Below are positions 30,559-42,154 of a stretch of DNA of 64,000 nt, one piece after another. Position 1 is the first letter of the stretch. Each line of letters begins with the position of its first letter. The notes under the pieces were generated by a model. That model worked only from the letters and a program-made list of their open reading frames with translations, had not been told where the DNA came from and searched no databases. Origin of the DNA: Sophora flavescens (Eukaryota > Streptophyta > Magnoliopsida > Fabales > Fabaceae). The DNA is taken from NCBI GenBank assembly GCA_030762895.1, contig CM061068.1, forward strand, positions 79,261,228 to 79,325,227, in the 5' to 3' direction. Made by a program: the position numbers and the translations under genes.

Positions 30559-31335
30559 TTAAGAAGGGATAGAATGGTGGCTAGAAAGGATGATGGTGGT
30601 CTGGGTTTCAGAAGTCTTTACGGTTTTAATTTGGCAATGTTAGGGAAACAATGTTGGAAACTCATTTCCAATCCAGATGCTATTGTTAATCGGGTCTTCA
30701 AAGCTAGATATTTTCCTAAGGATGATTTCCTTAATGCTAAGATTGGTCACAATCCTAGCCATGAGTGGCGTAGCATCCGTAATTCCCAGGTTTTGTTGAA
30801 GGAAGACCTTAGATGGAAGATTGGTGATGGTAGCAAAATTAATGTTTGGGGTGAACATTGGTTAAGAGGTGATCATGTTAGCACTCCAGGGACTTGTACG
30901 ATGTCTACTCCTAGTAATTTACGTGTCATTGATCTCATGGTGCCAAGAACCAAATGTTGGAATACCCAGCTGGTTAATAGCATTTTCCCTCTAGATATCG
31001 CAGTCGAGGTATTAAAAATCCCTATCTCGTCCTTTCATGCAGGTGATAATCTTATTTGGAAGCATACTAGTGATGGCATTTACTCAGTCAGCTCGAGTTA
31101 CCATACGTTCCTCAACATATTGGATGTAGCTGGCCAGGAACGCACTGCGGGTGATTGGAGAATGTTGTGGAACACTCGCATCCCATCTTATGTTAAGCTC
31201 TTTCTCTAGATAGCGTGCAGGGATTGCCTCTCTACAAGGAACAGGCTCCTTAATAAACAGGTTGAATGCCCCTCCACTTGCGATATGTGTGGTACTGACT
31301 TTGAGAGCTATTGGCATGATCTTGTTTCATGTGAA
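30559..31335 (+). pseudogene. LINE ORF2 downstream region and zf-RVT zinc ribbon
   Basis: Gly-Gly-Leu-Gly-Phe-Arg-Ser-Leu begins the conserved post-RT region. A Trp-rich stretch follows, then Trp-x-Ile-x-Ser-Tyr-Val-Lys-Leu-Phe-Leu near 31180-31208, stopped by TAG at 31207-31209. In continuing frame a Cys-rich ribbon (Cys-x-Thr-Cys-Asp-Met-Cys, then His and Cys) lies at 31265-31335, matching zf-RVT of plant LINEs. Confidence 0.85.
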
Positions 31336-31987
31336 AACAACATGTTGTGTTAGTTGGAGGCTAAAGCTTGGCACTTGATTGATCCGCTGCTGGAAACTAT
31401 GGACAACTTTGCTGGTTTATTTTTCACCATCTGTAAGTCACTTAGCCATGAGCAAAGGAATGATTTCTGTATGATCCTTTGGAGCTTGTGGAAGAAGAGG
31501 AATGACAAGGTTTGGGAGAACAAAGTTGTGAGCCATTTCCATGTTGTGCGCAGAGCTAGAGACTATATACACTCATGGCAATAGGCTAGGAAAAAGGCCT
31601 CAACTCCTACTATGGCTGGCGGGTAAGGGGAGGATACAGTTCGGGAACCCCCTCCTTTGGGGTATCTCAAGTGTAACATGGATGCCTCTTTCTGGGAGTC
31701 TCAAGGTCGCAGGGGTCATGGCATGTGCTTGAGGGACCATCATGGTAGTTTTGTTCTTGCTCAAACTCATTGGAGTTATCCCTTGCTTAGTGTCCCTGAG
31801 GGTGAAGCTGCAAGTCTCTTGGCAGCCATGCGTTGGGCTCACTCTCTTGGGCTGGTTAATGTGATTTTTGAATCAGACAGTAAGTTGGTGGTGGACAAAG
31901 TGCTTGGCTCTAATCCTATCTTGACTGAGTTGGGTGACATTTGTTGGAACCAATGTGGCTCTAGTTTATTTAATCTCCAGGTTTTGA
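31336..31987 (+). pseudogene. LINE ORF2 C-terminal RNase H-like domain, truncated
   Basis: After a linker with a Trp-Ser-Leu-Trp-Lys-Lys-Arg-Asn block (31475-31500), the RVT_3-type RNase H domain begins near 31660. It has Asn-Met-Asp-Ala-Ser, Gly-Glu-Ala-Ala-Ser-Leu-Leu-Ala-Ala and Glu-Ser-Asp-Ser-Lys, the three acidic sites. Similarity stops at about 31980 where the copia C LTR starts, so the C-terminal Asp-x-Leu-Ala block is missing and would lie beyond the right end of the window. Confidence 0.85.
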
Positions 31988-32359
31988 TGTTAACAAAAGG
32001 ATTAAATTTGCTTGGCAAAGTGTTAGTTGAGATCTAACAAGTGAGTTCAATTTATGCAGGAATATCCAAAATAATATAAGGTATACAATGCTTGGACTCT
32101 TACAAAGAATTACCCGTCCAAAGGTTATTTAAACTGTTTATATTTTAATCGTTAAATAGATGGCTAAATAAAAATCAGTAGACGTCCATAGTAGCCACGT
32201 CAACAGACAAGTGCTCTCTTCAAGACTCAAGTAGACATCCATAATGCCTAACTAAAATTCAGTAGGCATTCATAGTGCCACGTCATTGGATGGAGTTTCT
32301 CTAAGGACTTAGCAAGTCCAAAGACTTGTGTGGACGAGCGCTTCTACCACATCAGTGGA
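31988..32359 (+). repeat. 5' LTR of element C, left part
   Basis: It contains short repeats of the word GTGGACGAGC and its complement GTCCAC/CGTCCA. At 32330-32354 there is one complete 25-bp unit of the same kind as the array in element D's LTR. Element B interrupts directly afterwards, its TSD copy GTGGA being 32355-32359. The left boundary is approximate. Confidence 0.7.
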
Positions 32360-33781
32360 TGACCGCGCTGTCGTCACGCGCCAAAAAGAACGAGCGTTTA
32401 CAAAAATAATGTAGTATAGAGCGACAACTCGGGTATCGTCTCTCAAGGACTCTTTAGTTGTTGTTATTATTAACAGAAAATCAAAAGTTAGTTTTGGGGG
32501 TTTTGGATTGAGTGCAATAAAGAAAACAAAGCAATAAAAACAAAGCAGTTAAAGAGAATAGCAAATAAACTAAAGACGATTAACCTACTGTTCTTGGTTT
32601 CCCACTATCATTAGTTCAAATAAATCCAAGCCCTAAGCGGATTCTAATCCCCTCCCGGTTGTAGCAATAATTAACAACGCAGTCGCTACTACGGATGCAT
32701 GTTCCTATTCCCGAAATAACAAACGGGGTTAAGCCCTCATGAACAAACGAACATGAATGAACACACGCGAAATAACAAACGCGATTAAGTATAAGAGCAT
32801 GGCATCACCGAAATGAATCAATACAACACTATACATTCCTGAAATAACAAACAGAAACATATAGCATTGTATTGAAAAGAGAAAAGCATACAAAACAGGA
32901 ATACAAGAACCTCAAGTGTGGTAATGGAAACCAATCCCAGTAGATTAATCTAGGAGACTAGTTCTCCATTACAGAAATAAACATAAATGAAAAGGAAGGA
33001 AAATAAACTACTACTACTGACTATCAAAGACTAGCCAAAACTGGCTAACTCTGACTTGCCCACACTATGACTAACTCCTCTCTCAATATCTGAATGCTCC
33101 TTTTATTAACTTCAACCTCTGCCTCTTAGCTTTCCAAAGCCACTTAATTTGCTTAATTATGAATTAAGATGAGGGAGTTATGTCCACATTCAACTCATAG
33201 GGCAGCTGAAACGCCTCTGACTTCACATGGATTAAAGCCCTTCAAAACGGCTCTTTTTAGAATAATGGTCTTCATGAGAGTTAAAGCTCTTTGTTTGATC
33301 TTTCATTTGCCACCGGTTTCAGTTCCAACCGACATCTACAGCCCAAGTTATGACCCAATCTTCATGACCAGTTCAGGTTCCAGTGACAGCAATTATGTTC
33401 TGACTTCAAGGCCCAATGTGACCCACTATACATCCAATTCAACATCTGAGTTCTTCATGAAAGTTGTTGGGCTTCCTTTTAGCTTTCCTGTTCTGACTCC
33501 TGCGTTTCTTTTTTTATAAGAGGGCCGCGCGTCACGGCCTAGGCGTGATGGCCTCTGCTTTAGGTGTACTTCCCTTCTTGCTCTTCTTATTGCCCTGCAA
33601 AACAGAAAATAACATAAGTACTTTATTTAACTCTAAATCAACTAAATTAACCTAAAAACACTTTACAGACTCAAAATGTTGCTTAAAGACAATCGAGTCT
33701 AATTTGGGTGAAAATGATATAAAATTAGCACAAAGCCAAGGTCTTTACCAGTTATAAAACCAGTCAAACAGAGGCTCATCA
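32360..33781 (-). repeat. 3' LTR of element B
   Basis: 1422 bp, TG...CA. It holds a single CACGGCC...GTGATGGCC palindromic segment (33532-33555) where element A has a tandem array. The 116-codon plus-strand frame inside it is antisense to the element and is not considered a gene. Confidence 0.93.
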
Positions 33782-35219
33782 AAATACCCCAAACTTAAAC
33801 TTTGCTTGTCCCCAAGCAAACTAAAACTCAAAAACTTAAAAAGACTCAAGACCTGGCAAAACATGGCAAGCTTAAGGATTCAATCAACCTTGCACAAATT
33901 TCAAGCAATATTTCAAAATATTTTTTTCTTCAATGTTCCCCCCTTTCAAGCAAAGTAATCCCCACAATCATTTATTCTAAACAATTGAGAATTTCATCAT
34001 TCAAACAATCATTAATCTAAGCAGGGGATCTAAGTTACACACAAAAGAGAGATCACCATATTCAAACAACTGCCTTCCTCACAAGGGAAATTTGTGTTTC
34101 TCTCAATCGCTCAATTTGTGTCAGGCTATCAACATTGCACTCAATTTTCACTTTTAAGAACACTTCCCATAAATTTGATTTTCATCTCAAAATGATTCCC
34201 ACAGAAAACATGCAAGCAACATCAAGAGGTTTTTTATGGGTTGTAATGGGGCCTGGCTAAGGGTAGGATATACAAAGGAACTAGGCTGAGGACCCTAGGA
34301 ACTAAGAGAGCATGAAACAGTATTTACACTTTGAAATTCACTCAAGTTCCTTTTCTCATTCATCTTTTTACCTTGGGTGACTACAACCTCTTTATTTCTT
34401 TTTGGCATTTTTACACTTTTTATTTTTCTTTTTTTCTTTTTTTTTTCACAATTTTTTTTTATATATATATTATTATTTTTTTTCATTTTTACACTTTTCT
34501 TCTTCTTTTTTTTTCTTTTTCCCAATCCCAAACAACACATTGCACCGGGTAGCCACCCCAAACTTAATTTCTTGCAACCAATTTCTCACTAAGCTTCCAT
34601 GCTCTCCTAATCCTAAGATCGGTTTAACATGGTTTTTCAGATTTTAGCTTGTAACATAAGGTTAACAAGAAGCAATAGGCTAATAGGATCAATGGGGCTA
34701 ACTAGGGAACATGCATTAGGGATGGTTATTTTAGGCTAAGTAGCTATTTACAAGGAAAATGCCTAAATCATTTGAAGCAAACATACAATCATGCAAATCA
34801 AAAAGAGATTCAAGCAAATTCAGGAAAGTGCAACTTAAAAGAGATTCTCACACAGTCAAAAACATGTTGGAGGCTCAAAACCTCACCTGGACATTTATGC
34901 AAATTGCTTGACAGAGATTCTATCCCTAGTGTGTGCTTCCTATCACCCCAAACTTATCATAAATCATGCCATTACAACAAAATCTCAAAGTTCGGTTTTC
35001 AATCATATGGGGATCAAATTTTCAAAAATTTTTCAAATCCTAGGGGGGAAACAGTCAACACAATACATGCAATCCATCTATGCAAAAATTAATAAAATCC
35101 AATAAACTTGCCATAACCAAGACACAACACAACTCCTGAGCTTCTCAAATTATTCAGGAGCTTTATTGAAAACAAAACGGAAATAAAGCAAGGAAAAGAA
35201 AATTAAAAAGAAGAAAGGG
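33782..35219 (-). other. Polypurine tract and 3' non-coding region of element B
   Basis: Homologous to 20557-21987 of element A and, inverted, to 57935-59380 of E: the shared polypurine tract, the GGACAAGCAAAGTTTAAG word, the GGGGCCTGGCTAA word and others. It contains a long T/TC-rich tract (34380-34535) that creates several meaningless Phe-rich frames. Confidence 0.8.
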
Positions 35220-36365
35220 TTAAGAAAACTCATTAAGGGCGGTTCCACCAGGATCCCATTGCTTGTAGCATAAGGCCCACGTGATGGATAAAGAGTAGAA
35301 GTTCATTTCATGCTTCCCTAACTCGCAGCCTTGATGTGGGGGTGAGCACTTGACAATTATGACGACCTCGCCGAGTGCGGCGGACTTCTCACTTCCTCTC
35401 GGGTCACAGATGACCGCTTTCTCAACAAAATCCTCCCAATAGAAGTGGGACTCAACCTCTTGGACCGGCCATGGTGCAGAATCCCGAGCTTTAAACTCCA
35501 TCACTAGTTCCACAGGGGGAGGTGGCAAACAGTTAGCTGGGATTACTGGTGCTGCTTCATTTTCTGCACTTTCTTCATTTACTGCACTAACAAATTTATC
35601 ACCTGCTATACATGCAGAAATTTCAGCACACACCACACAAAAGTTAGTGTTAGTAGAGTCAGTACATATATCACAATAAAATGAATCAGTAAAATCTACA
35701 ATGTTTGGAAATTCAGCAATTAATTCATCCACCCCATTACTCTCAACACATGCATTTGAGTTACTTGAATCATCTACTCCCAAAGGTTCTTCTTTATCCT
35801 CAAGCACGGTGGAGCAAATGTTCTCCTGATCCTCCTTATGCTCATTTTCTGTGTTTCCTGAACAGTATAAAGCTGCATAACAGAATATACACAAAGCAGT
35901 GCCACCATCACAATAACAATCATCACATGCATTAGAATCAGGGGATTCAACACACAATTCATCATCAACAGAAATATTATCAACATTATCATCAGAAGTG
36001 TCTTCAAGAATAACCATCTGTGAATCTTTATGTTCTTCAAGAGGCTGTGGAGTTAGCATTGCAGCCGAGTTGGCGGTAACTTGATCAATTTGCATGGCCA
36101 ACTTCTGAGATTCAGCTTCTCCCCTCTGATATTCAAGATTACTTGCCTCCATCATCCGTTGAAATTCAAGATTTTGTTGTGCCATCCGTTGATTGTTCTC
36201 TTCCATTTGTTGTAGCATTGAAGCAATCTCATCCAAGGTGCTCTGTGAAGGTTCGGAAGGTGCAGAGGTGGTCACTTGGCTAGGATAGTATGGTGGTGGC
36301 TCACTAAAATTAGGATAATACATGCATGGTTGCTCATAATAAACATTAGGCACATAATTTCGCAT
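35220..36365 (-). CDS. Intact ORF of element B: Cys-cluster protein derived from Athila polyprotein
   Basis: From the ATG at 36365 it has 381 codons; the frame is open to about 36416, where the Leu-Val-Leu...Ser-Gly-Cys start matches the Gag leader of A and E. Residues about 50-115 are Gln/Glu/Met-rich and likely a coiled coil. Two Cys clusters follow: Cys-x2-Cys-x-Cys-x6-Cys-x2-Cys (near 35870-35930) and Cys-x2-Cys-x7-Cys-x2-Cys-Ala-Glu-Ile (near 35620-35685). The second closely matches the protease-RT linker of A and E. The middle is strongly acidic. A C-terminal block with Lys-His-Glu-Met-Asn-Phe-Tyr-Ser follows a Pro-rich stretch. No catalytic motif. Function unknown. Confidence 0.7.
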   Translation of the reverse strand: MRNYVPNVYYEQPCMYYPNFSEPPPYYPSQVTTSAPSEPSQSTLDEIASMLQQMEENNQRMAQQNLEFQRMMEASNLEYQRGEAESQKLAMQIDQVTANSAAMLTPQPLEEHKDSQMVILEDTSDDNVDNISVDDELCVESPDSNACDDCYCDGGTALCIFCYAALYCSGNTENEHKEDQENICSTVLEDKEEPLGVDDSSNSNACVESNGVDELIAEFPNIVDFTDSFYCDICTDSTNTNFCVVCAEISACIAGDKFVSAVNEESAENEAAPVIPANCLPPPPVELVMEFKARDSAPWPVQEVESHFYWEDFVEKAVICDPRGSEKSAALGEVVIIVKCSPPHQGCELGKHEMNFYSLSITWALCYKQWDPGGTALNEFS

Positions 36366-36476
36366 ATAATTATCAATGGGGCAAAATTCACAACCAGACA
36401 ATGCAGACAAAACTAATTAGCAAAGAATTTTTTTTTTTAAAAAAAATTTTATTTTCTGCTAATAACAACAAACCAG

Positions 36477-36496
36477 AGTCCCCGGCAACGGCGCCA
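36477..36496 (-). other. Primer binding site of element B (tRNA-Asp)
   Basis: The minus strand reads TGGCGCCGTTGCCGGGGACT, a perfect tRNA-Asp 3'-end complement, five bases inside the 5' LTR. Confidence 0.92.
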
Positions 36497-36501
36497 ATTT
36501 T

Positions 36502-37923
36502 TGACTGCGCTGTCGCCACACGCCAAAAAGAACGAGCGTTTACAAAAATAATGTAGTATAGAGCGACAACTTGGGTATCGTCTCTCAAGGACTCTTTAGT
36601 TGTTGTTATTATTAACAGAAAATCAAAAGTTAGTTTTGGGGGTTTTGGATTGAGTGCAATAAAGAAAACAAAGCAATAAAAACAAAGCAGTTAAAGAGAA
36701 TAGCAAATAAACTAAAGACGATTAACCTACTGTTCTTGGTTTCCCACTATCATTGGTTCAAATAAATCCAAGCCCTAAGCGGATTCTAATCCCCTCCCGG
36801 TTGTAGCAATAATTAACAACGCAATCGCTACTACGGATGCATGTTCCTATTCCCGAAATAACAAACGGGGTTAAGCCCTCATGAACAAACGAACATGAAT
36901 GAACACACGCGAAATAACAAACGCGATTAAGTATAAGAACATGGCATCACCGAAATGAATCAATACAACACTATACATTCCTGAAATAACAAACAGAAAC
37001 ATATAGCATTGTATTAAAAAGAGAAAAGCATACAAAACAGGAATACAAGAACCTCAAGTGTGGTAATGGAAACCAATCCCAGTAGATTAATCTAGGAGAC
37101 TAGTTCTCCATTACAGAAATAAACATAAATGAAAAGGAAGGAAAATAAACTACTACTACTGACTATCAAAGACTAGCCAAAACTGGCTAACTCTGACTTG
37201 CCCACACTATGACTAACTCCTCTCTCAATATCTGAATGCTCCTTTTATTAACTTCAACCTCTGCCTCTTAGCTTTCCAAAGCCACTTAATTTGCTTAATT
37301 ATGAATTAAGATGAGGGAGTTATGTCCACATTCAACTCATAGGGCAGCTGAAACGCCTCTGACTTCACATGGATTAAAGCCCTTCAAAACGGCTCTGTTT
37401 GGAATAATGGTCTTCATGAGAGTTAAAGCTCTTTGTTTGATCTTTCATTTGCCACCGGTTTCAGTTCCAACCGACATCTACAGCCCAATTTATGACCCAA
37501 TCTTCATGACCAGTTCAGGTTCCAGTGACAGCAATTATGTTCTGACTTCAAGGCCCAATGTGACCCACTATACATCCAATTCAGCATCTGAGTTCTTCAT
37601 GAAAGTTGTTGGGCTTCCTTTTAGCTTTCCTGTTCTGACTCCTGCGTTTCTTTTTTTATAAGAGGGCCGCGCGTCACGGCCTAGGCGTGATGGCCTCTGC
37701 TTTAGGTGTACTTCCCTTCTTGCTCTTCTTATTGCCCTGCAAAACAGAAAATAACATAAGTACTTTATTTAACTCTAAATCAACTAAATTAACCTAAAAA
37801 CACTTTACAGACTCAAAATGTTGCTTAAAGACAATCGAGTCTAATTTGGGTGAAAATGATATAAAATTAGCACAAAGCCAAGGTCTTTACCAGTTATAAA
37901 ACCAGTCAAACAGAGGCTCATCA
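36502..37923 (-). repeat. 5' LTR of element B
   Basis: 1422 bp, nearly identical to the 3' LTR; differences include the first 20 bases and single changes near 36570, 36753, 36825, 36938, 37016, 37395, 37490 and 37582. Confidence 0.93.
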
Positions 37924-39007
37924 GTGGACGAGCAGAATAAAACCTTGTGTAGAGGCTTTCTAAAACTAAGTGCCAGTAGACGGTTCTACATCTTCTATAT
38001 CTTTACTGTCTTGAATATGATTTAATGCAATCTGAACCACATTGAAATTATTTCAAATGATTGATATTTATTTCAAAGGAATATATGTTCTTTATATTTG
38101 TTAACACCTTATCTCTTTGTGAGAAAATTCATAGTACTATCAAGGAAATACAAAAAGCAAAAAGTACAATTGAAATTGCAAAACGATTTGTACGATGACA
38201 TCTTTATTGCTGGACAAAAGCTGGGTTATACACAAAGGAGGAAAGAAAGTTTTTAAGGTACAATTGCTCAGAACAGTGAGCCTCCATTTTGTGATTTTTT
38301 GATAACCGAGGATGCTTTTCAACACGGCCAAAATCAAGCTATCAGTCTCAACGGATATCATGCATTTAATGCTATCTCTATAACGGGACTATTCAAATAA
38401 CTGTTGAAGATTTACAAGAGAAGTTTAAGACCACTATTTATATAGAAGGTCTCAAGCACTGAAGAATAACTTTTGCCATTTGAACAATTGCAAGATATTA
38501 AAAGCTCATATTCCCTTTGTAAAGAAAAAGTCTGTAATTCTAAGTTTGAATATTTGTAAAAATATTCAGTATATCTCAAACCTTCATACCCTCACATATA
38601 GTGAGTTAGAAAGATCTTAGAAAAATCTATGTGATAGAGATAGAGCCTGAAGAGGCTTGGCAAGAAAGCAATACTTGTAGCCTGGAGAGGTGAAGAATAC
38701 TTGATGTAGAAACTATTTGGAAATAGTGGAGAAAATCCTACAAGTAGAAGGGACTGGACGTAGCTCTTGGTTGGAAGAGAGTGAACCAGGATAAAATACC
38801 TGAGTGAATTTTCTATCCCTTATCTTTTACAGTTTTATTTATTTATACTAACTGTGGGATTTGATTTTGGTTTTGTTATTCTTATGTGCTTAAAATTTTT
38901 ATCTTCTGTTTGTGAAAAGGCTTCTCAAAAATGGTTTTTGCAAAATAATTAACAAACACAATTCAACCCCCCCCCCCCCCCTCTTGTGTTTGCTTGTGCC
39001 AACTTCA
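37924..39007 (+). repeat. 5' LTR of element C, right part
   Basis: It resumes with the second copy of GTGGA after element B. A C-run at 38967-38981 precedes the end, the same arrangement as the C/G-run near the end of element D's LTR. It ends CAACTTCA at 39007. No ORF of note; the minus-strand frame near 38140-38361 is not supported. Confidence 0.75.
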
Positions 39008-39008
39008 G

Positions 39009-39021
39009 TTGGTATTAAAGC
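39009..39021 (+). other. Primer binding site of element C (degenerate tRNA-Met)
   Basis: TTGGTATTAAAGC matches the initiator tRNA-Met complement with two substitutions. Confidence 0.7.
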
Positions 39022-39078
39022 TCAGCCTTGACAGGGTGGAGCATCTAACAAGTGCTAAGGCAGTACGATCCTACAATC

Positions 39079-40356
39079 ATGGATGCAGAAGGACAAGCTA
39101 TCAATAGACCCCCTCTCTTTGATGGAACTGATTATGATTATTGGAAAAAGAGGATGATGGCATTCTTGGATGCACAAAATGCTGACATCTGGGAACTGAT
39201 AGAAAATGGCTACACTGAGCCAAGGAGTGAAGCCAGAACTGCAGTGCCTAGAGCTGAATGGACTCAAGAGCAGAAAAGCCAACATCAAGTAAACTTGAAA
39301 GCTAAGCACTATCTCATGTGTGCTATCACCAGATCTGAGCATGACAAGGTTCATAGTTGCAACACAGCTAAAGAAATCTGGGATACTCTTGCACTACCTC
39401 ATGAAGGTTCCTCACAAGTGAAGGAATCAAAGATAAGCATGCTAGTTCACCAGTATGAGCTATTCAAGATGGCCGATCATGAAACTATAGACCAGATGTT
39501 TGGAAGATTCCAAACAATCACCAACAGTCTCAAGTATCTCGGAAAGGTCTATGAGAATAGAGATCATGTGAGAAAAATTTTGAGAAGTCTCTCAAAGCAG
39601 AGGAGACCTAAGCTAACTGCTATCCAGGAAGAAAGAATCTGAATACTCTCTCTCTGGAAGAGCTTCTGGTGTCATTAAAAGTTCATGAACTTGAACTTAA
39701 TGAAGAGGAAAACTCCAGAAAAGGAAAATCCATTTCCTTAAAGGCCAATAAAGCTAGTTCCTCAAAGGTGCTTAAAATTGCTGAGTCCTCGGATGAAGCT
39801 GATTCATCAAATAATGAAGATGACTCAGATGAGGATGAACTATCTTTCATCTCCAGAAAAATCCAACACATGTGGAGAAAGAAAGGTGGATTTAGAAGGA
39901 AGCAGTTCAATAAAAAATTCTCCAAGGAGAAGTCAGATTCCAAAGAGAAATGCCCACCCCTATGCTTTGAAAGTAAGAAACCAGGACACTTCAAAGGTGA
40001 CTGCCCAGAGCTGAAAGAGAAAAAGAAATTCTTCAAAAAGAAGAAAGGCTTGATGCTACATGGGAGGATCTTGACCTGTCTTCTTCAGATGAAGAAGATG
40101 AAGTAGGAGAAGAAGCAAACATTTGCTTCATGGTCGACATCTTGTCGTCGAAAGTGAATTCACTGATGCTGAGGTAATGGACTCTGATCCATCTACTCTT
40201 CAAACTGTTTTTGATGAATTGCTGCATGAATCATGCATACTGTCTAAAGAGTATAAGAGTCTCAAAAAGAAGTGTATTAAACTCTCTAAAGATTATGATA
40301 AGGTCTGCACAGTGAATCAAAACCTTAAGGATGAGAACGAAACATTAAAATCAAAC
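39079..40356 (+). pseudogene. gag: Element C gag, 5' part
   Basis: It starts at ATG 39079. It has UBN2-type Gag with Tyr-Trp-Lys-x-Arg-Met, a Lys-Glu-Ile-Trp-Asp-Thr-Leu block and Ile-Asp-Gln-Met-Phe. Frames change near 39630 and again near 40060. A CCHC-type knuckle at about 39960-40005 has Ser in place of the second Cys (Cys-Phe-Glu-Ser). The coding sequence is split at 40356 by element D and resumes at 48255. It is similar to the gag of element D but diverged. Confidence 0.85.
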
Positions 40357-42154
40357 TGTTATTTTGGCTTCAACGACTCAAGAGGGGGGGGGGGTGAATT
40401 GATTTTTCAAAAAATATTTCCCTCTTAAAACTTTTTCACAAATCTTTATAAATCAGAGTTGCGGATTAATGTTCTTAGGATCTTTTACAAAATCGATGAA
40501 GGGTTCTTACAAAATCTTGAATAGAAGGTGATGAGGATAAGAAAGATTAATTCAGAAAGATTCAGAATAGGTTCGGGTTTAATAACTCAGTAATAACAAA
40601 ATACAGTTTATACAGATCAAGAACGGAAATTATATTGAACTTTAAACATCAAAGTTGCAGGTTCTTGAACATAAACAGAAAGTAAAGGAGTTTGAGTTTA
40701 GGGATACCACACAACCAGATTTATCCTGGTTCAGTCACCTCCACTATGACCTACATCCAGTCCCCACTCCACCTGTGGGATTTCACACACTAACACACAA
40801 GCTTTTCCAGGTAGCTTGAAAAACCTTCACACCACAGAGCACTCATTCACCTCGAGATACCACACTCTTATGAAGAGCCTCAATGTTCAACCTTAGGGAT
40901 ACCTCACCTTAATCACTCAGAGAGACTCCCTCTCTCTTTACAATCAAAAGTAAAAACAAAAGTTGATTCCTAACTCTCAATAGTCAGATAAACAAATTGA
41001 AGCACTTTGAGTATTGACACACTCTTTTCACAGTAAGCTCAATAAAGATGATGAATGATTTTCACAATTGATTTCTCAAAACGATTTTGTAAAACTGTGA
41101 TATGTTATGATATTCGTATATGTTGTTTAAGTGTTCCTTTGATCCCTCTTTATATAGAAAACAAGTTATAGTCGTTGGGATCAATCAAAACAGATTTGGA
41201 TCTGATTAACAGAATCTGTTTTCTTGATTCTTGTTCTTGAAATAAGATTTTGATTGTTCCTGTAGAATTCGCGTCCATAAAATAACCGATTCCATTTGGA
41301 AAAATAGTCGCGTCTATCCTAAAAAAAATAACCGCGTCCATCTTAAAAAATTGACGAGTCCATTTGAAGAAAATAGCCACGTCCATTTGGAAAAAATAGC
41401 CGCGTCCATTTACCACGTCAGCAGACGGGAGTACTAACACAAAGTAATTGGACGTGCTCCAACTAGTAGACGAGCTCCATATGCTATGTCAGTGGACGGA
41501 GCCTCTCATTAAGATCTTAGTTAGTCCAAAGACTTGTGTGGACGAGCATTTTTATCGCATCAGTGGACGTGCTCTTGTGTCACATCAGTGGACGTGCGCT
41601 TGTATCACTTTAGTGGACGTGCGCTTGTATCACTTTAGTGGATGTGCGCTTGTATCACTTTAGTAGACGTGAGCTTATGTCACTTAAGTAGACGTGAGCT
41701 TCTATCACTTTCTTGGACGCCAGTTTTTACTATTCCCAGTGTTGGACGAGCGCTTATATTATTCCAGTGATGGACGAGAGCTTTGAAATCTTATTTCAAA
41801 AATCATTTTCATTTACGAAAACTTATTCATTTTAATGCAGGTTATGAAAAATGATTTTCTTTCATGTATCGTTTCAAATTGAGCTTATTTGTGAATAAGA
41901 GATTTCATCTCTTACAAATCATCTAAGACATAACACTAATTTCTTCGTTAATCTCTTGTCTTGATGATTCCTTGATCTTCGTCTTTGCTCTTTGATTCCT
42001 CCAAGTTCTTCCTTGAATATTCTCCTTTGATTGCTCACTGAACTTGTCGAGTATTGCTTGATACCTGTCTTTGTAATTTGACACTAAAAACACTTGCATA
42101 CACATTAAGTTGTATTTGTCATGTATCAAAATCTCTAAGTCATTGAGTTTAACA
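40357..42154 (-). repeat. 3' LTR of element D
   Basis: 1798 bp. It includes a G-run at 40384-40393 and seven tandem 25-bp units at 41538-41712. Confidence 0.92.
41538..41712. repeat. 25-bp minisatellite, seven copies, in the 3' LTR of D
   Basis: Units begin GTGGACGTGCGCTTGT or GTAGACGTGAGCTT and end CACTTTA or CACATCA; each is exactly 25 bp. Confidence 0.9.

Larger units (their letters stand above)
18333..31987 (+). mobile_element. Plant L1-type LINE, split by Athila element A and cut by copia element C
   Basis: Segments 18333-19260 and 28675-31987 join across element A. They encode an ORF1 remnant, an APE-type endonuclease, a non-LTR reverse transcriptase, a zinc-ribbon (zf-RVT) region and an RNase H-like domain in the normal order for plant L1 LINEs. 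The A insertion falls in the endonuclease and has the TSD CTCGG. The RNase H domain ends abruptly at about 31980, where the LTR of element C begins. Several stops and frameshifts show it is dead. Confidence 0.9.
32360..37923 (-). mobile_element. Non-autonomous Athila-derived element B
   Basis: 5564 bp on the minus strand. LTRs 32360-33781 and 36502-37923 are both exactly 1422 bp and differ at roughly a dozen positions, so insertion is recent. The TSD is GTGGA (32355-32359 and 37924-37928). A perfect tRNA-Asp primer site and the same polypurine tract as A and E are present. There is no protease, RT, RNase H or integrase. One uninterrupted ORF (35220-36365) resembles the Gag start joined to the protease-RT linker of autonomous Athila elements. 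It was probably mobilised by proteins from a relative. Confidence 0.92.

Noticed and set aside
33169..33519. 116-codon plus-strand ORF present in both LTRs of element B (also 37311-37661)
   Set aside because: It is antisense to the element, lies in U3, and is duplicated only because LTRs are duplicated; no domain.
34295..34647. Phe-rich and Lys-rich overlapping ORFs
   Set aside because: A T/TC-rich tract in element B gives open frames on both strands; low complexity.
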